This document shows positions 25,865 through 34,596 of a DNA stretch of 64,000 nt, in pieces. The stretch lies in the NCBI RefSeq assembly GCF_007989805.1, contig NZ_BJUB01000010.1, forward strand, positions 62,001 to 126,000, read 5' to 3'. The stretch's first letter is position 1. Each line of letters starts with the position of its first letter. The notes under the pieces are model-generated. The model ran no database searches. It saw only the letters and a list, made by a program, of their open reading frames with translations, and was not told the origin of the DNA. Both the position numbers and the translations under genes were made by a program. This stretch comes from Cellulomonas xylanilytica. GTDB lineage: Bacteria > Actinomycetota > Actinomycetes > Actinomycetales > Cellulomonadaceae.

Positions 25865-26392
25865 ATGCCCGCCCCGACGAGCCCGAACCGCCCGCGCCTC
25901 GCCCGAGCCGGCGCCCCCGTCGTCGCCGCCCTGCTGGCCCTCGGCCTCGCCGCCTGCTCGGACGCGGACATCGACAACGCCGCGCAGCAGGCCAAGGACG
26001 CGGCCGGCGAGGCACGCAGCGCGATCGACGACCTCAAGGCGCAGGTCGACGACGCCAAGGCCGAGGCCGACGCCGCCCAGCAGAAGATCGAGGACGTCAA
26101 GGCGCAGCTCGGCTCGCTCGACGAGTCCGCCAAGGCGCAGGCCGACCAGGCCGTCACCGACGCGCAGACCGCCGTCTCCAGCGCGCAGACGGCGCTCGAG
26201 CAGGCCGAGGCCGAGGGTGCCGCCGCGTCGCAGCAGGCGCTGGCCGACGCCGAGGCCCAGGTGGCTGACGCGAAGGCCGAGCTCGACGCGGCCAAGGCGA
26301 ACGCCGCGGGTGAGGCGGCGGCCTCCCTCGACCAGCTCGCCCAGCAGCTGACCACGCTCGGCGACAAGCTCGAGAGCGCAGCCGCCGGCTGA
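25865..26392 (+). CDS. coiled-coil lipoprotein
   Basis: A 175-aa lipoprotein. The signal ends at lipobox LAAC (about residue 35). The rest is an uninterrupted Ala/Glu/Gln/Lys-rich helix (AKAEADAAQQKIEDVKAQL, then EAQVADAKAELDAAKA) with heptad character, so it is a long coiled-coil rod or apolipoprotein-like helix anchored outside the cell. GGAGGA precedes ATG 25865. No catalytic features. A structural or envelope-associated role is plausible. Low-complexity composition limits homology inference. Confidence 0.78.
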   Translation: MPAPTSPNRPRLARAGAPVVAALLALGLAACSDADIDNAAQQAKDAAGEARSAIDDLKAQVDDAKAEADAAQQKIEDVKAQLGSLDESAKAQADQAVTDAQTAVSSAQTALEQAEAEGAAASQQALADAEAQVADAKAELDAAKANAAGEAAASLDQLAQQLTTLGDKLESAAAG

Positions 26393-26408
26393 TCCGCCCG
26401 CGGACGGC

Positions 26409-26446
26409 ACGGATCGTCGTCCGGTTGTGCCCGGACGACGATCCGT
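26409..26446. terminator. terminator after the coiled-coil lipoprotein gene
   Basis: A perfect 16-bp stem (26409-26424 with 26431-26446) and a 6-nt loop, 16 nt after the stop. Confidence 0.8.
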
Positions 26447-26524
26447 TGCGTGGTGATCGGGTGAATTCCGCACACGTCGGCGCGGGATGTTGTACCTGAG
26501 GCGTCCCGTGCCGATCTTCAAGAC

Positions 26525-26653
26525 ATGGCCGAACGACAGGCGCAGCGGGTTCTGCGGCGACACCACGTGGAGTGGTGGATCGTCGGAGCCTGGTCGTCCC
26601 TCGCACTGGTCGTGGTCGCGGGTCTGAGCGCCGCGGCCGGACTGGTGGTCTGA
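26525..26653 (+). CDS. putative 42-aa single-pass membrane protein
   Basis: A short open frame encoding MAERQAQRVLRRHHVEWW followed by one hydrophobic helix (VGAWSSLALVVVAGLSAAAGLVV) and stop. The basic N terminus and 20-residue hydrophobic stretch fit a small inner-membrane protein with the N terminus inside. The upstream ribosome site is poor; TGTACC (26495-26500) could be a -10. It sits alone between a terminator and the aminotransferase gene, with a GATCGGGTGA motif (26455-26464) upstream. Real expression is uncertain. Confidence 0.4.
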   Translation: MAERQAQRVLRRHHVEWWIVGAWSSLALVVVAGLSAAAGLVV

Positions 26654-26703
26654 GCGCACCTGCGCTCCCGACCCGTCGCCGACGGGTCCCCGGCGGCACC
26701 CCG

Positions 26704-26709
26704 TAGCCT
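26704..26709 (+). promoter_or_regulatory. -10 box of the leaderless aminotransferase gene
   Basis: TAGCCT ends 6 nt before the ATG at 26716. No ribosome site is seen. Confidence 0.5.
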
Positions 26710-26715
26710 CGTCGG

Positions 26716-27942
26716 ATGACCCCACCCCGCTGGCAGGACGTCGCCCGCGCGACCGGGCTGCTGGGCGACGACGGCGTCCCCCGGGCCACCGTGTTCGCCG
26801 AGATGTCGGCGCTGGCCGCCCGCACCGGGGCGGTGAACCTGGGCCAGGGCTTCCCCGACGTCGACGGCCCGGCCTCCGTCGCCCGGGCCGCCGCGGACGC
26901 GATCGCGGCAGGCGCCAACCAGTACCCGCCGGGGCCGGGGATCCCCGCGCTGCGCGAGGCCGTCGCCGAGCACCAGGCGGCGCACTACGGGCTGCACTGG
27001 GACCCCGACCGGGAGGTCCTGGTCACGGCCGGCGCGACCGAGGCCCTCGCCGCCACGGTGCTCGCGCTGGCCGGACCGGGCGACGAGGTGCTGACGCTCG
27101 AACCCTTCTACGACTCCTACGCGGCCGTGATCGCGCTCGCAGGTGCCACCCACACGACGGCGCCCCTGGTCGCGGGCCCGGACGGCTTCCGCCTCGACCT
27201 CGACGCCCTCGCGGCCGCGTTCACCCCACGGACCCGGCTGGTGCTGGTGAACACCCCGCACAACCCCACGGGGACCGTGCTGGACCGCGAGGAGCTCGCC
27301 GCGATCGCCCGCCTCGCGGTCGAGCACGACGCCCTCGTGGTCACCGACGAGGTGTACGAGCACCTGGTGCTCGACGGCCCGGGGACGGCCCGGCACGTGC
27401 CCGTCGCGACGCTGCCGGGGATGGCCGAGCGCACGCTGACCATCTCCTCGGCGGGCAAGACGTTCTCGTTCACCGGATGGAAGATCGGCTGGGTCACCGG
27501 GCCGGAGCCGCTGGTCGCCGCGGTCCGCACCGTCAAGCAGTTCCTCACCTACGTCAACGGTGCGCCGTTCCAGCCCGCGGTGGCCTTCGCGCTGCGCGAC
27601 CCTGACGTCGCGGCGTGGGTGGTCGAGCTCGCGCACTCCCTGTCGCGGCGTCGCGACCTGCTGTGCGCCGGGCTCGAGGACGCCGGCTTCGCGGTCGTCC
27701 GGCCGCAGGGCACCTACTTCGTCCTGGCCGACGCGGCGCCGCTGGGGTACACCGACGGCGTCGCCCTGTGCCGGGACCTGCCCGGGCTGGCCGGGGTCGT
27801 CGGCGTGCCCGTCACCGCGTTCACGCACGCGGGGTCCGACGTCGACCGCGCGCTGCGGTCCTGGGTGCGGTTCACGTTCGTCAAGCGCGACGAGGTGCTG
27901 GAGCAGGCCGTGGCCGGTCTCCACCGGCTCCACCGCGGCTGA
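26716..27942 (+). CDS. class I/II PLP-dependent aminotransferase
   Basis: A 408-aa fold-type I aminotransferase. The PLP lysine is in ISSAGKTFSFTGWKIGW (about 245), the substrate and phosphate regions are NLGQGFPDVDGP, NTPHNPTG and VTDEVYEHLV, and the carboxylate-binding Arg is in WVRFTFVK near the end. The N terminus and motifs resemble the kynurenine/methionine aminotransferase (YbdL) and N-succinyldiaminopimelate aminotransferase (actinobacterial DapC) group. Donor and acceptor cannot be separated by sequence reading, and no lysine-pathway genes are nearby. Leaderless start. Confidence 0.88.
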   Translation: MTPPRWQDVARATGLLGDDGVPRATVFAEMSALAARTGAVNLGQGFPDVDGPASVARAAADAIAAGANQYPPGPGIPALREAVAEHQAAHYGLHWDPDREVLVTAGATEALAATVLALAGPGDEVLTLEPFYDSYAAVIALAGATHTTAPLVAGPDGFRLDLDALAAAFTPRTRLVLVNTPHNPTGTVLDREELAAIARLAVEHDALVVTDEVYEHLVLDGPGTARHVPVATLPGMAERTLTISSAGKTFSFTGWKIGWVTGPEPLVAAVRTVKQFLTYVNGAPFQPAVAFALRDPDVAAWVVELAHSLSRRRDLLCAGLEDAGFAVVRPQGTYFVLADAAPLGYTDGVALCRDLPGLAGVVGVPVTAFTHAGSDVDRALRSWVRFTFVKRDEVLEQAVAGLHRLHRG

Positions 27943-27948
27943 CTGCGG

Positions 27949-29256
27949 TCAGACCGCCCAGGCGCCGTCGCGGCGGTACGCCGGCGTGGCCAGCGCGAGC
28001 ACGAGCAGGGCTGCGACCGAGGCGCCGACCATGACGGCCGCCATCGCGACGGCATCCCCGCCGAGCAGCCCCGACAGGGGGCTCACGAGCCCGGCGACGC
28101 CCGCCTGCATCGACCCGATGACCGCGGCGGCCGTGCCGGCGATCTCCCCGTGCCGGCTGAGCGCGAGCGCGGAGGCGTTCGGGGGGACGAAGTTCACCAG
28201 CGCGAGGATCAGCCACAGCACCACGAGGAGGGCGATGAGGCCGCCCCAGCCCGTGATGGCGAGGGCCAGCAGGACGCCGGTGAGCCCGAGCGAGACGGGC
28301 AGGACCACGCGCACGATCCGGATCGGGGCGACGCGCCGCACGAGGGCCGCGTTGACCTGGGCGCCCAGCACGAGGCCGAGGCCGTTGACGGCGAAGAGCA
28401 GCGAGAACGCGGTCGACGACAGCCCGTAGCCCTCGCGCAGGACGAACGGCGACGCGACGACGTAGCTCATGAGCACGGCCATCCCGAGGCCGGGCAGGAT
28501 CGCCAGCGCGACGAAGTGGCGGTCCGTGACCAGCGAGCGGTAGCCGGACAGGGCGGTGCGCAGCCCACCCTGACGGCGTCGCTCCGGGGGCAGCGTCTCC
28601 GGGAGCCGGCGCCAGACGACGACCCACAGCACGACGCCGAACACGGCGAGGGCGAGGAACACCGACCGCCAGCCCCACTGGCCGGCGATGACCCCACCGA
28701 GCGACGGGGCGAACAACGGCGCGACACCGATCACGAGCATGAGGCGGGACATCAGCCGGGAGGCGTCGGCACCGACGAACCGGTCACGGATGATCGCCAT
28801 GGCCACGACGGTGGCCGACGCGTTGAAGAACCCCTGCACGCTGCGCAGCGCGATGAGCGGCACGATGGCCGGCGCGATCGCGCACAGCAGCGACGTGATG
28901 ACGTGCAGCACCACACCGATGAGCACGGGCTTGCGTCGCCCGAACCGGTCCGACAGCGGCCCGATGACCAGCTGGCCCACGGCACCGCCGATGAGCATCG
29001 CCGTCATGGTCAGCTGCGCCGCGGTGGCCGACGTGTTCAGGTCGCGTGCCACGTCGGGCAGCGACGGCAGGTACATGTCCGTCGAGATGGCCGGCAGGGC
29101 GCACATCAGCCCCAGCATCAGCACGTACTTGGCGTTCGGCCGGAACTGTGGGGCGGCCGCGGCGCCCGTCCCCGGTGACGTCACAGGGGGTACGGCGGCC
29201 GCGACCGGCGCGGGGGCGGTCTGGGCGGAGGTGGTGGTGCGCAAGCTCATCCCCAC
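27949..29256 (-). CDS. Bcr/CflA-type MFS efflux transporter
   Basis: A 435-aa 12-TM drug transporter of the DHA1 Bcr/CflA group. ALPAISTDMYLPSLPDVARDL in TM1 is the family hallmark, motif A is GPLSDRFGRRKPVLIG, and the central segment SLGGVIAGQWGWRSVF is motif C-like. Bcr/CflA proteins export bicyclomycin, sulfonamides, chloramphenicol or dipeptides. The first residues are a disordered Ala/Pro-rich tail. Either GTG 29256 or ATG 29250 may be used; GGGAG fits both. Convergent with the aminotransferase, 6 bp apart. Divergent from the SRAP gene. Confidence 0.87.
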   Translation of the reverse strand: MGMSLRTTTSAQTAPAPVAAAVPPVTSPGTGAAAAPQFRPNAKYVLMLGLMCALPAISTDMYLPSLPDVARDLNTSATAAQLTMTAMLIGGAVGQLVIGPLSDRFGRRKPVLIGVVLHVITSLLCAIAPAIVPLIALRSVQGFFNASATVVAMAIIRDRFVGADASRLMSRLMLVIGVAPLFAPSLGGVIAGQWGWRSVFLALAVFGVVLWVVVWRRLPETLPPERRRQGGLRTALSGYRSLVTDRHFVALAILPGLGMAVLMSYVVASPFVLREGYGLSSTAFSLLFAVNGLGLVLGAQVNAALVRRVAPIRIVRVVLPVSLGLTGVLLALAITGWGGLIALLVVLWLILALVNFVPPNASALALSRHGEIAGTAAAVIGSMQAGVAGLVSPLSGLLGGDAVAMAAVMVGASVAALLVLALATPAYRRDGAWAV

Positions 29257-29273
29257 GATTCTCCCACGAAGAA

Positions 29274-29285
29274 CGAATCGATTCG
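29274..29285. promoter_or_regulatory. palindrome between the MFS and SRAP genes
   Basis: CGAATCGATTCG is a perfect 12-bp palindrome in the 74-bp divergent gap. It is 18 bp upstream of the MFS start. It does not fit the LexA box (spacing is wrong), so the binder, if any, is unknown. Confidence 0.3.
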
Positions 29286-29330
29286 ACCCGAGAGCGGTGT
29301 GATGTCGGCAGCACCTGGCAGGCTGGACCC

Positions 29331-30065
29331 ATGTGTGGTCGATACGCCTCCTTCCGCGAGGACCAGGCCCTGGCCGACGAGTTCGCCATCGCGACCGTCG
29401 CCGACGACGTCCGGCTGCTCGGCCCGTCCTGGAACGTCGCCCCCACCGACGGCGTCCGCATGGTGGTGGAACGCGCGGACAAGGAGACCGGGGAGATCAC
29501 CCGCCAGCTGCGCGTCGCCCGCTGGGGCCTGGTGCCGTCCTGGGCCAAGGACATCTCCGTGGGCAGCCGGATGATCAACGCGCGCGTGGAGTCCCTCGAG
29601 GAGAAGTCGGCGTTCGCGCGCCCGTTCGCCGTGCGCCGCGCGCTGCTGCCCGCCGACGGCTACTACGAGTGGAAGAAGGCTGACCCGGCGTCGGGCAGCA
29701 AGCGCAAGCAGCCCTTCTACCTGCACCCCGCCGACGGGGACGTCGTCGCGCTCGCGGGCCTGTACGAGTTCTGGAAGGACCCCACCAAGGCCGACGACGA
29801 CCCGGCGCGCTGGGTGGTCAGCGCCACCGTCATCACGCGACCGGCCTCCGAGGAGCTCGCCCACATCCACGACCGCCAGCCCCTGATGCTCCGCGCCGAC
29901 GCGTGGGCGGCGTGGCTGGACCCGGCCGTCGGTGCCGACGGCGCCCGCGAGCTGCTGGAGACGCCCGGTCCGGACATCGTCGCCACCCCGGTCTCGACCG
30001 CCGTCAACACCGTCGCGAACAACGGCCCGTCGCTGGTGGCCGAGGTCGACCCGCAGGAGGCCTAG
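29331..30065 (+). CDS. SRAP-family abasic-site DNA-protein crosslinking protein (YedK/HMCES)
   Basis: A 244-aa SOS-response-associated-peptidase domain protein. Cys2 (MCGRYASF), exposed after Met removal, forms a thiazolidine crosslink with abasic sites in single-stranded DNA, protecting them. Supporting residues are visible: Asn in SWNVAPTD, ARVES, Glu in DGYYEWKK and His in AHIHDRQPLML. The start is fixed by the need for Cys2, and CAGGCT (29319-29324) lies 6 nt upstream, consistent with leaderless translation. The stop shares CTAG with the stop of the convergent cyclase gene. Confidence 0.93.
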   Translation: MCGRYASFREDQALADEFAIATVADDVRLLGPSWNVAPTDGVRMVVERADKETGEITRQLRVARWGLVPSWAKDISVGSRMINARVESLEEKSAFARPFAVRRALLPADGYYEWKKADPASGSKRKQPFYLHPADGDVVALAGLYEFWKDPTKADDDPARWVVSATVITRPASEELAHIHDRQPLMLRADAWAAWLDPAVGADGARELLETPGPDIVATPVSTAVNTVANNGPSLVAEVDPQEA

Positions 30066-31156
30066 GCCCTCGCGGACCGCAGCCGCACGGGCGCCACGGA
30101 GCCGATCCCCGCCAGCCGCCGCGCCGGCCGCGGCTCGAGCACGAACCGCGGGTCGGCCGACAGCACCGCGGCGGTCCCCTCGTCGACGAGGACGGTGCTG
30201 GGGTCCGCGATGTCGGTCAGCCGCGCCGCGAGGTTCACGTCGGGCCCGAAGACGTCGCCGAACCGCGACAGCACCCGCCCCCAGACCAGCCCGACGCGCA
30301 CGGGCGTGACGCCACGGGCCCCCTCGAAGAGGCCGCCGGTCGTGGTCTCACGGTCGACGTCGAGCTCCTTGCCCAGGGCGTCGGCCAGCCCGAGCGCGAT
30401 CACGGCGCCGGTCGCGGCACTGTCGGCGACGAAGAGGATCGCGTCGCCGATGGTCTTGACCACGCGCCCGCCGTTGGCGGAGACGACGTCGCGGGCGGCT
30501 GCCTCGAAGCGCTGGACGAACTGCGAGAGGTCGGTGGAGCCCAGGCCGGCGGTGCGGCGCGTGAACGACACCATGTCCGCGAACCCGACCGCCCGCGCGA
30601 GCGGCAGCACGGACCGGTCGGGTCCCGGGTCGCGCAGCTGGCCGAACTCCGCGGCGTAGCGGCCGGCGATCGCGGCGAGCTGGCGGCGGTAGGAGTGCAC
30701 GAGCTGCGCCTCGAGCACCGGGGCGAGCGATGCCAGCCGGTCCAGGACGAGCAGGCGCGCCGAGGTGTCGTCGAGCTCGTACCGGCCGGCCATGTCCTCC
30801 ACGAGCGCCTCGACCTGCCACAGGGCGAGCCGGTCGGAGGTGTGGCCGAGGGCGCGGGTGACGGTGATGACGGTGCGCAGGTCCAGCCCGTGCTCGCGCA
30901 CCAGGGCGGCGGCGCGGTCGATGGCCTCGGCGTCACGCTCGGTGTAGATCGGCTCGTCGGGGTCGGCGTGCGGCAGGCCCATGGTGGTCCAGAACCCGCG
31001 GACGACGTCGATGTCGATGCCGGCGCGCTCGGCCAGGTCGTGCGCGCTGAGGGTGCGAGGCCCGCCGAGCAGCTCGGCGTCGAGCTCCCCCACCGTCGAC
31101 TCGAGGAAGTCGAGGTCCTGCGATCGATCGTCCGGCACGGGTCGAGGGTAGTTCAC
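30062..31156 (-). CDS. class III adenylate cyclase with N-terminal regulatory domain (Rv1264 type)
   Basis: A 364-aa cyclase making cAMP. Residues about 35-165 match the regulatory domain of mycobacterial Rv1264, a pH-sensing autoinhibitory module ([27 protein letters not shown]). Residues about 185-340 are the class III catalytic domain, with metal Asp in GFADMVSFT, the KTIGDAILF Lys/Asp segment and the [11 protein letters not shown]sn/Arg transition-state residues. All key residues are present, so it should be active. The GTG overlaps the birA stop (GTGA), giving translational coupling with biotin ligase. Confidence 0.9.
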   Translation of the reverse strand: MNYPRPVPDDRSQDLDFLESTVGELDAELLGGPRTLSAHDLAERAGIDIDVVRGFWTTMGLPHADPDEPIYTERDAEAIDRAAALVREHGLDLRTVITVTRALGHTSDRLALWQVEALVEDMAGRYELDDTSARLLVLDRLASLAPVLEAQLVHSYRRQLAAIAGRYAAEFGQLRDPGPDRSVLPLARAVGFADMVSFTRRTAGLGSTDLSQFVQRFEAAARDVVSANGGRVVKTIGDAILFVADSAATGAVIALGLADALGKELDVDRETTTGGLFEGARGVTPVRVGLVWGRVLSRFGDVFGPDVNLAARLTDIADPSTVLVDEGTAAVLSADPRFVLEPRPARRLAGIGSVAPVRLRSARA

Positions 31157-32013
31157 CGCGCCGAGCGGACGTGGCGTACGTCACCCGCGAGCACGCGGTG
31201 GGACGCTCCGTCGTCGTCGACGACCACGAGGGCACCGTCGTCGTCGAGCCGCGCCGCCAGACCGCTGACCACCCGGTCGCCCGGGAGCTCCACGCGCACC
31301 CGCGAGCCGAGGGTGCTGCACACGGCCGCGACCTCGTCGGCGAGCCCGGAGGCGACCGCGTCCCCGCCGGAGTCGCGCCACCGCTGCGCCACCTCCACCT
31401 GCGCGGCGACGAGGGCGACGAGCATCCCCTCGCGATCGACGTGCTGGGCGCCCGCGAGCGCGAGCGACGTGGCGCTGTCCACGGGGAGCTCGTCGGCACG
31501 TTGCAGGACGTTGATGCCGATCCCGATGACGACCGCGGGTGGCTGCCCCGCGGGGAGCGCCACGACCTCCGCCAGGATCCCGCCGACCTTGCGCGCCGCG
31601 CCCCACCCCTCGACCTCGGTCTCGGCGGGGACCAGCAGGTCGTTCGGCCACTTCAGGGTCGCCGCCACGCCCGCGGTGGCCCGCAGCGCGTTGACGGCGC
31701 CGAGGCCCGTGAGCAGCCCGATCCAGCCGAACGACGTGGCCGGCACGGGCGGGTGGACGACGAAGCTGCAGGTCAACGAGGTCCCGCGCGGCGTCTCCCA
31801 GGTGCGTCCGGCCCGGCCGCGCCCTCCGGTCTGGTGCTCGGCGACGAGCACGCTCGCGTCGGGCCACGACGTCGGATCGGCGCGCAGGGCGTCGGCGAGG
31901 TCGGTGCTGGTGGACCCGGTGGCCTCGACCACCTCGACCCGGGTCAGCGGTCCGGCGGGGGCGAGGAGGAGGTCGCGGAGCTCAGCGACGCGCAGGGAGG
32001 GCACAGCGCCCAT
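31153..32013 (-). CDS. birA: biotin-[acetyl-CoA-carboxylase] ligase
   Basis: A 286-aa monofunctional biotin protein ligase. It joins biotin to the carrier lysine of AccA via biotinyl-AMP. Motifs are [11 protein letters not shown], the [18 protein letters not shown] nucleotide loop, LKWPNDLL and GGILAE; a C-terminal SH3-like domain follows. It lacks the N-terminal DNA-binding domain of E. coli BirA, so it is not a repressor. The ATG at 32013 is a best guess since no ribosome site is obvious. It is divergent from accD, as in M. tuberculosis (Rv3279c next to accD5). Confidence 0.92.
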   Translation of the reverse strand: MGAVPSLRVAELRDLLLAPAGPLTRVEVVEATGSTSTDLADALRADPTSWPDASVLVAEHQTGGRGRAGRTWETPRGTSLTCSFVVHPPVPATSFGWIGLLTGLGAVNALRATAGVAATLKWPNDLLVPAETEVEGWGAARKVGGILAEVVALPAGQPPAVVIGIGINVLQRADELPVDSATSLALAGAQHVDREGMLVALVAAQVEVAQRWRDSGGDAVASGLADEVAAVCSTLGSRVRVELPGDRVVSGLAARLDDDGALVVVDDDGASHRVLAGDVRHVRSAR

Positions 32014-32096
32014 GATGGCGCGCCTTGTGGGAACCCGACACCCCGACGCGACCAGAACCGTGATCCGCCTGCACGTGCATGGAGGGCTCCGACAAC

Positions 32097-32102
32097 TAGC
32101 CT
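32097..32102 (+). promoter_or_regulatory. -10 box of accD
   Basis: TAGCCT ends 7 nt before the GTG at 32110, with no ribosome site between, so accD mRNA is probably leaderless. Confidence 0.5.
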
Positions 32103-32109
32103 CGGTCGG

Positions 32110-33732
32110 GTGACTGACACGGACCATCACGGCTTTCGCCCCCAGCAGCCCGTCGAGACGGCCCCGCGGACCACGGCCGCCAAGCTGGCCGACCTCGCCG
32201 ACCGCTACGAGGCCGCCGAGGCCGCCGAGCAGGCGGCGGTCGACAAGCAGCACGCGCGCGGCAAGCGGTCCGCCCGCGAGCGCATCGAGCAGCTCCTGGA
32301 CCCGGGCTCGTTCACCGAGCTGGACGCGTTCGTCCGGCACCGGTCCCAGAACTTCGGCCTGGACAAGAAGCGCATCCCCGGCGACGGCGTGGTCGTCGGG
32401 CACGGGACGGTCGACGGCCGTCCGGTGTGCATCTACTCGCAGGACTTCACGGTCTTCGGCGGCAGCCTGGGTGAGGTGCACGGCCAGAAGATCACCAAGG
32501 TGATGGACCTGGCGCTGCGCACGGGCGTCCCGCTGATCGGGATCAGCGACGGGGGTGGCGCCCGGATCCAGGAGGGCGTCGCGGGGCTGACGCAGTTCGC
32601 GGAGATCTTCCGGCGCAACGTCGCCGCGTCCGGGGTCATCCCGCAGATCAGCCTCATCCTGGGCCCGTCGGCGGGGGGCGCGGTCTACTCCCCCGCCCTG
32701 ACGGACTTCATCGTCATGGCTGACGGCACGTCCAACATGTTCATCACGGGTCCCGACGTCATCCGCGCGGTGACCGGGGAGGACGTCGGCTTCGAGGAGC
32801 TGGGCGGTGCGACGACGCACAACACCCGCTCCGGCGTGGCGCACTACATGGCGTCCGACGAGGACGACGCGCTCGACTACGTGCGCTCGCTGCTCGTCTA
32901 CCTGCCGCAGAACAACCTCACCGACCCGGTGACCTTCGACCACGAGACGGACCTCGAGGTCAGCGAGACCGACGAGGAGCTCGACACCCTCCTGCCCGAC
33001 TCGGACAACCAGCCGTACGACATGCGCACGGTCCTGGAGCACGTGCTGGACGACGGCGTCCTGCTGGAGGTCCAGCCCCTGTACGCGAAGAACGTGCTCA
33101 TCGGCTTCGGGCACGTCGAGGGGCACCCGGTCGGGATCGTGGCCAACCAGCCGCTGGCGATGGCGGGCACGCTCGACATCAACGCCGCCGAGAAGGCCGC
33201 CCGCTTCGTGCGCACGTGCGACGCGTTCAACATCCCGGTGCTGACGTTCGTCGACGTGCCGGGCTTCCTGCCGGGCACCGACCAGGAGTGGAACGGCATC
33301 ATCCGGCGGGGCGCCAAGCTCATCTACGCGTACGCGGAGGCCACCGTCCCGCTCGTCACCGTCATCACCCGCAAGGCGTACGGTGGCGCGTACATCGTCA
33401 TGGGCTCCAAGCAGCTCGGTGCCGACGTCAACCTGGCCTGGCCCACCGCGCAGATCGCCGTCATGGGCGCCGGCGGCGCGGTGAACATCCTGCAGCGTGG
33501 CGCCCTGAAGTCCGTCGCCGACGAGGGTGGCGACGTCGAGGCGGAGCGCCGGCGCCTGACGGCCGAGTACGAGGAGGCGATCGTGAACCCGTGGGACGCG
33601 GCCGACCGGGGGTACGTGGACGCGGTGATCCCGCCGTCGCAGACCCGCACCGAGATCACCAAGGCCCTGCGCCTGCTGCGCACCAAGCGCGCGAGCCTTC
33701 CCCCCAAGAAGCACGGGAACATCCCGCTGTGA
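32110..33732 (+). CDS. accD: acyl-CoA carboxylase beta (carboxyltransferase) subunit
   Basis: A 540-aa carboxyltransferase of the AccD5/PccB type. It transfers the carboxyl group from biotin to acetyl- or propionyl-CoA, giving malonyl- or methylmalonyl-CoA for fatty acid synthesis. The N- and C-terminal crotonase-fold halves show [17 protein letters not shown] and [14 protein letters not shown] oxyanion and CoA loops, then [24 protein letters not shown] 32110 lies just after a -10 box. The stop overlaps the following gene by GTGA. Partners are AccA (38673) and AccE (34316), and BirA is divergent. Confidence 0.95.
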   Translation: MTDTDHHGFRPQQPVETAPRTTAAKLADLADRYEAAEAAEQAAVDKQHARGKRSARERIEQLLDPGSFTELDAFVRHRSQNFGLDKKRIPGDGVVVGHGTVDGRPVCIYSQDFTVFGGSLGEVHGQKITKVMDLALRTGVPLIGISDGGGARIQEGVAGLTQFAEIFRRNVAASGVIPQISLILGPSAGGAVYSPALTDFIVMADGTSNMFITGPDVIRAVTGEDVGFEELGGATTHNTRSGVAHYMASDEDDALDYVRSLLVYLPQNNLTDPVTFDHETDLEVSETDEELDTLLPDSDNQPYDMRTVLEHVLDDGVLLEVQPLYAKNVLIGFGHVEGHPVGIVANQPLAMAGTLDINAAEKAARFVRTCDAFNIPVLTFVDVPGFLPGTDQEWNGIIRRGAKLIYAYAEATVPLVTVITRKAYGGAYIVMGSKQLGADVNLAWPTAQIAVMGAGGAVNILQRGALKSVADEGGDVEAERRRLTAEYEEAIVNPWDAADRGYVDAVIPPSQTRTEITKALRLLRTKRASLPPKKHGNIPL

Positions 33733-34319
33733 GCGAGCACGAGCACGGCGGCCACGACGAGCACGGCGGTCACGACGACCCGGCCCACGGCCCGGACCCG
33801 CTCGTCGGGGTCGACGCGACGGACCTGCACGCGGCGGTCGCCGCCCTCTCCGCGGCGCTGCACGGCTACGTGGACGCGGCCGTGGGCGTCCGCGCCGAGT
33901 TCGGGTCGAGGGAGGCCGACGAGGACCCGCGCATCCTGGTGCTGGAGTCGGAGATCGGCGGCCTCAACGCCCGGCTGTACGACCTGCTGCACGAGCGCCT
34001 GGGCCTGCACGCCGACCTGACCGGGATGTCGTGGGGCGAGGAGGAGCACGGCGACGCCGACGGACCGCGCAGCGACGCCGAGATCGACACGTTCCACCTC
34101 GGCTTCGTCGTCGGACCGCCGCCGGGGACGTCGGACCTCTCGCTGGAGTCCGTGCTCGACGTCGTCGAGCAGGGCGGTGCGGACCTGGCCCAGCGGCTGG
34201 TGGACGCGGGCTTCGAGGTCGGCGAGTGGGGCGCGTCCCGCGGGGCGGCGGTCGCGTTCGAGGAGGACGAGGACGACCTGGACGACGAGGACGGCGACGA
34301 CGTGACGGGGAGATCATGA
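33729..34319 (+). CDS. unknown His-rich acidic protein inside the carboxylase operon
   Basis: A 196-aa protein with no domain I recognise. The first 22 residues are His/Gly/Glu-rich ([14 protein letters not shown], a possible metal-binding tail). The core (about 30-165) is mostly helical, with [25 protein letters not shown] and [21 protein letters not shown], and the end is highly acidic ([14 protein letters not shown]). It overlaps accD by GTGA and accE by ATGA, so it is translated in step with both and may be an accessory or assembly factor of the carboxylase. In M. tuberculosis accE5 follows accD5 directly. Confidence 0.75.
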   Translation: MSEHEHGGHDEHGGHDDPAHGPDPLVGVDATDLHAAVAALSAALHGYVDAAVGVRAEFGSREADEDPRILVLESEIGGLNARLYDLLHERLGLHADLTGMSWGEEEHGDADGPRSDAEIDTFHLGFVVGPPPGTSDLSLESVLDVVEQGGADLAQRLVDAGFEVGEWGASRGAAVAFEEDEDDLDDEDGDDVTGRS

Positions 34320-34546
34320 GCGCGCGCGACGCGGACGTGCAGGTCGTCCGGGGCACCCCGGACGACCTGGAGCTGGCCGCCCTGGTGGCCGGCCTGATGG
34401 CGGCTGCGTCCGAGCGCGCACGCCTCGCCGAGCAGCGGGACCACGCGGTCGCGGCGCCCTGGGCCGACCGCCGCCGCACGATGCGCGGCAGCCGCGTGGG
34501 CCTGCGTCCCGGCCCGGACGCGTGGCGCTGGAGCCTGCGCGCCTGA
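34316..34546 (+). CDS. accE: acyl-CoA carboxylase epsilon subunit
   Basis: A 76-aa protein matching the actinobacterial ACC epsilon family: VQVVRGTPDDLELAALVAGLMAA is the conserved N-terminal segment, and the C terminus has GLRPGPDAWRWSLRA. In mycobacteria and Streptomyces, AccE stabilises the AccA-AccD complex and raises activity. The ATG overlaps the preceding stop (ATGA) and GGGGAGA gives a ribosome site. It is the third gene of a coupled accD-unknown-accE operon. Confidence 0.9.
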   Translation: MSARDADVQVVRGTPDDLELAALVAGLMAAASERARLAEQRDHAVAAPWADRRRTMRGSRVGLRPGPDAWRWSLRA

Positions 34547-34583
34547 CGACCTGCAGGTGCTCCGGTCGGCGCGTACCCGCGAG

Positions 34584-34589
34584 TAGGGT
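34584..34589 (+). promoter_or_regulatory. -10 box of the leaderless DUF885 gene
   Basis: TAGGGT ends 7 nt before the GTG at 34597. It separates this gene from the accD-accE operon, whose last stop is at 34546. Confidence 0.5.
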
Positions 34590-34596
34590 CGGGCGG

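Noticed and set aside
19653..26015. A very long open frame on the minus strand (over 2000 codons) opposite the glycosidase-like, antiporter and adhE genes
   Set aside because: It is an antisense shadow caused by high GC. The translation is low-complexity Arg/Gly/Ala/His-rich and has no domain, while the plus-strand frames carry clear motifs.
29271..29285. Possible LexA/SOS box before the SRAP gene
   Set aside because: The actinobacterial box needs GAAC-N4-GTTC. Here the arms are GAAT-CG-ATTC, so the spacing is wrong.
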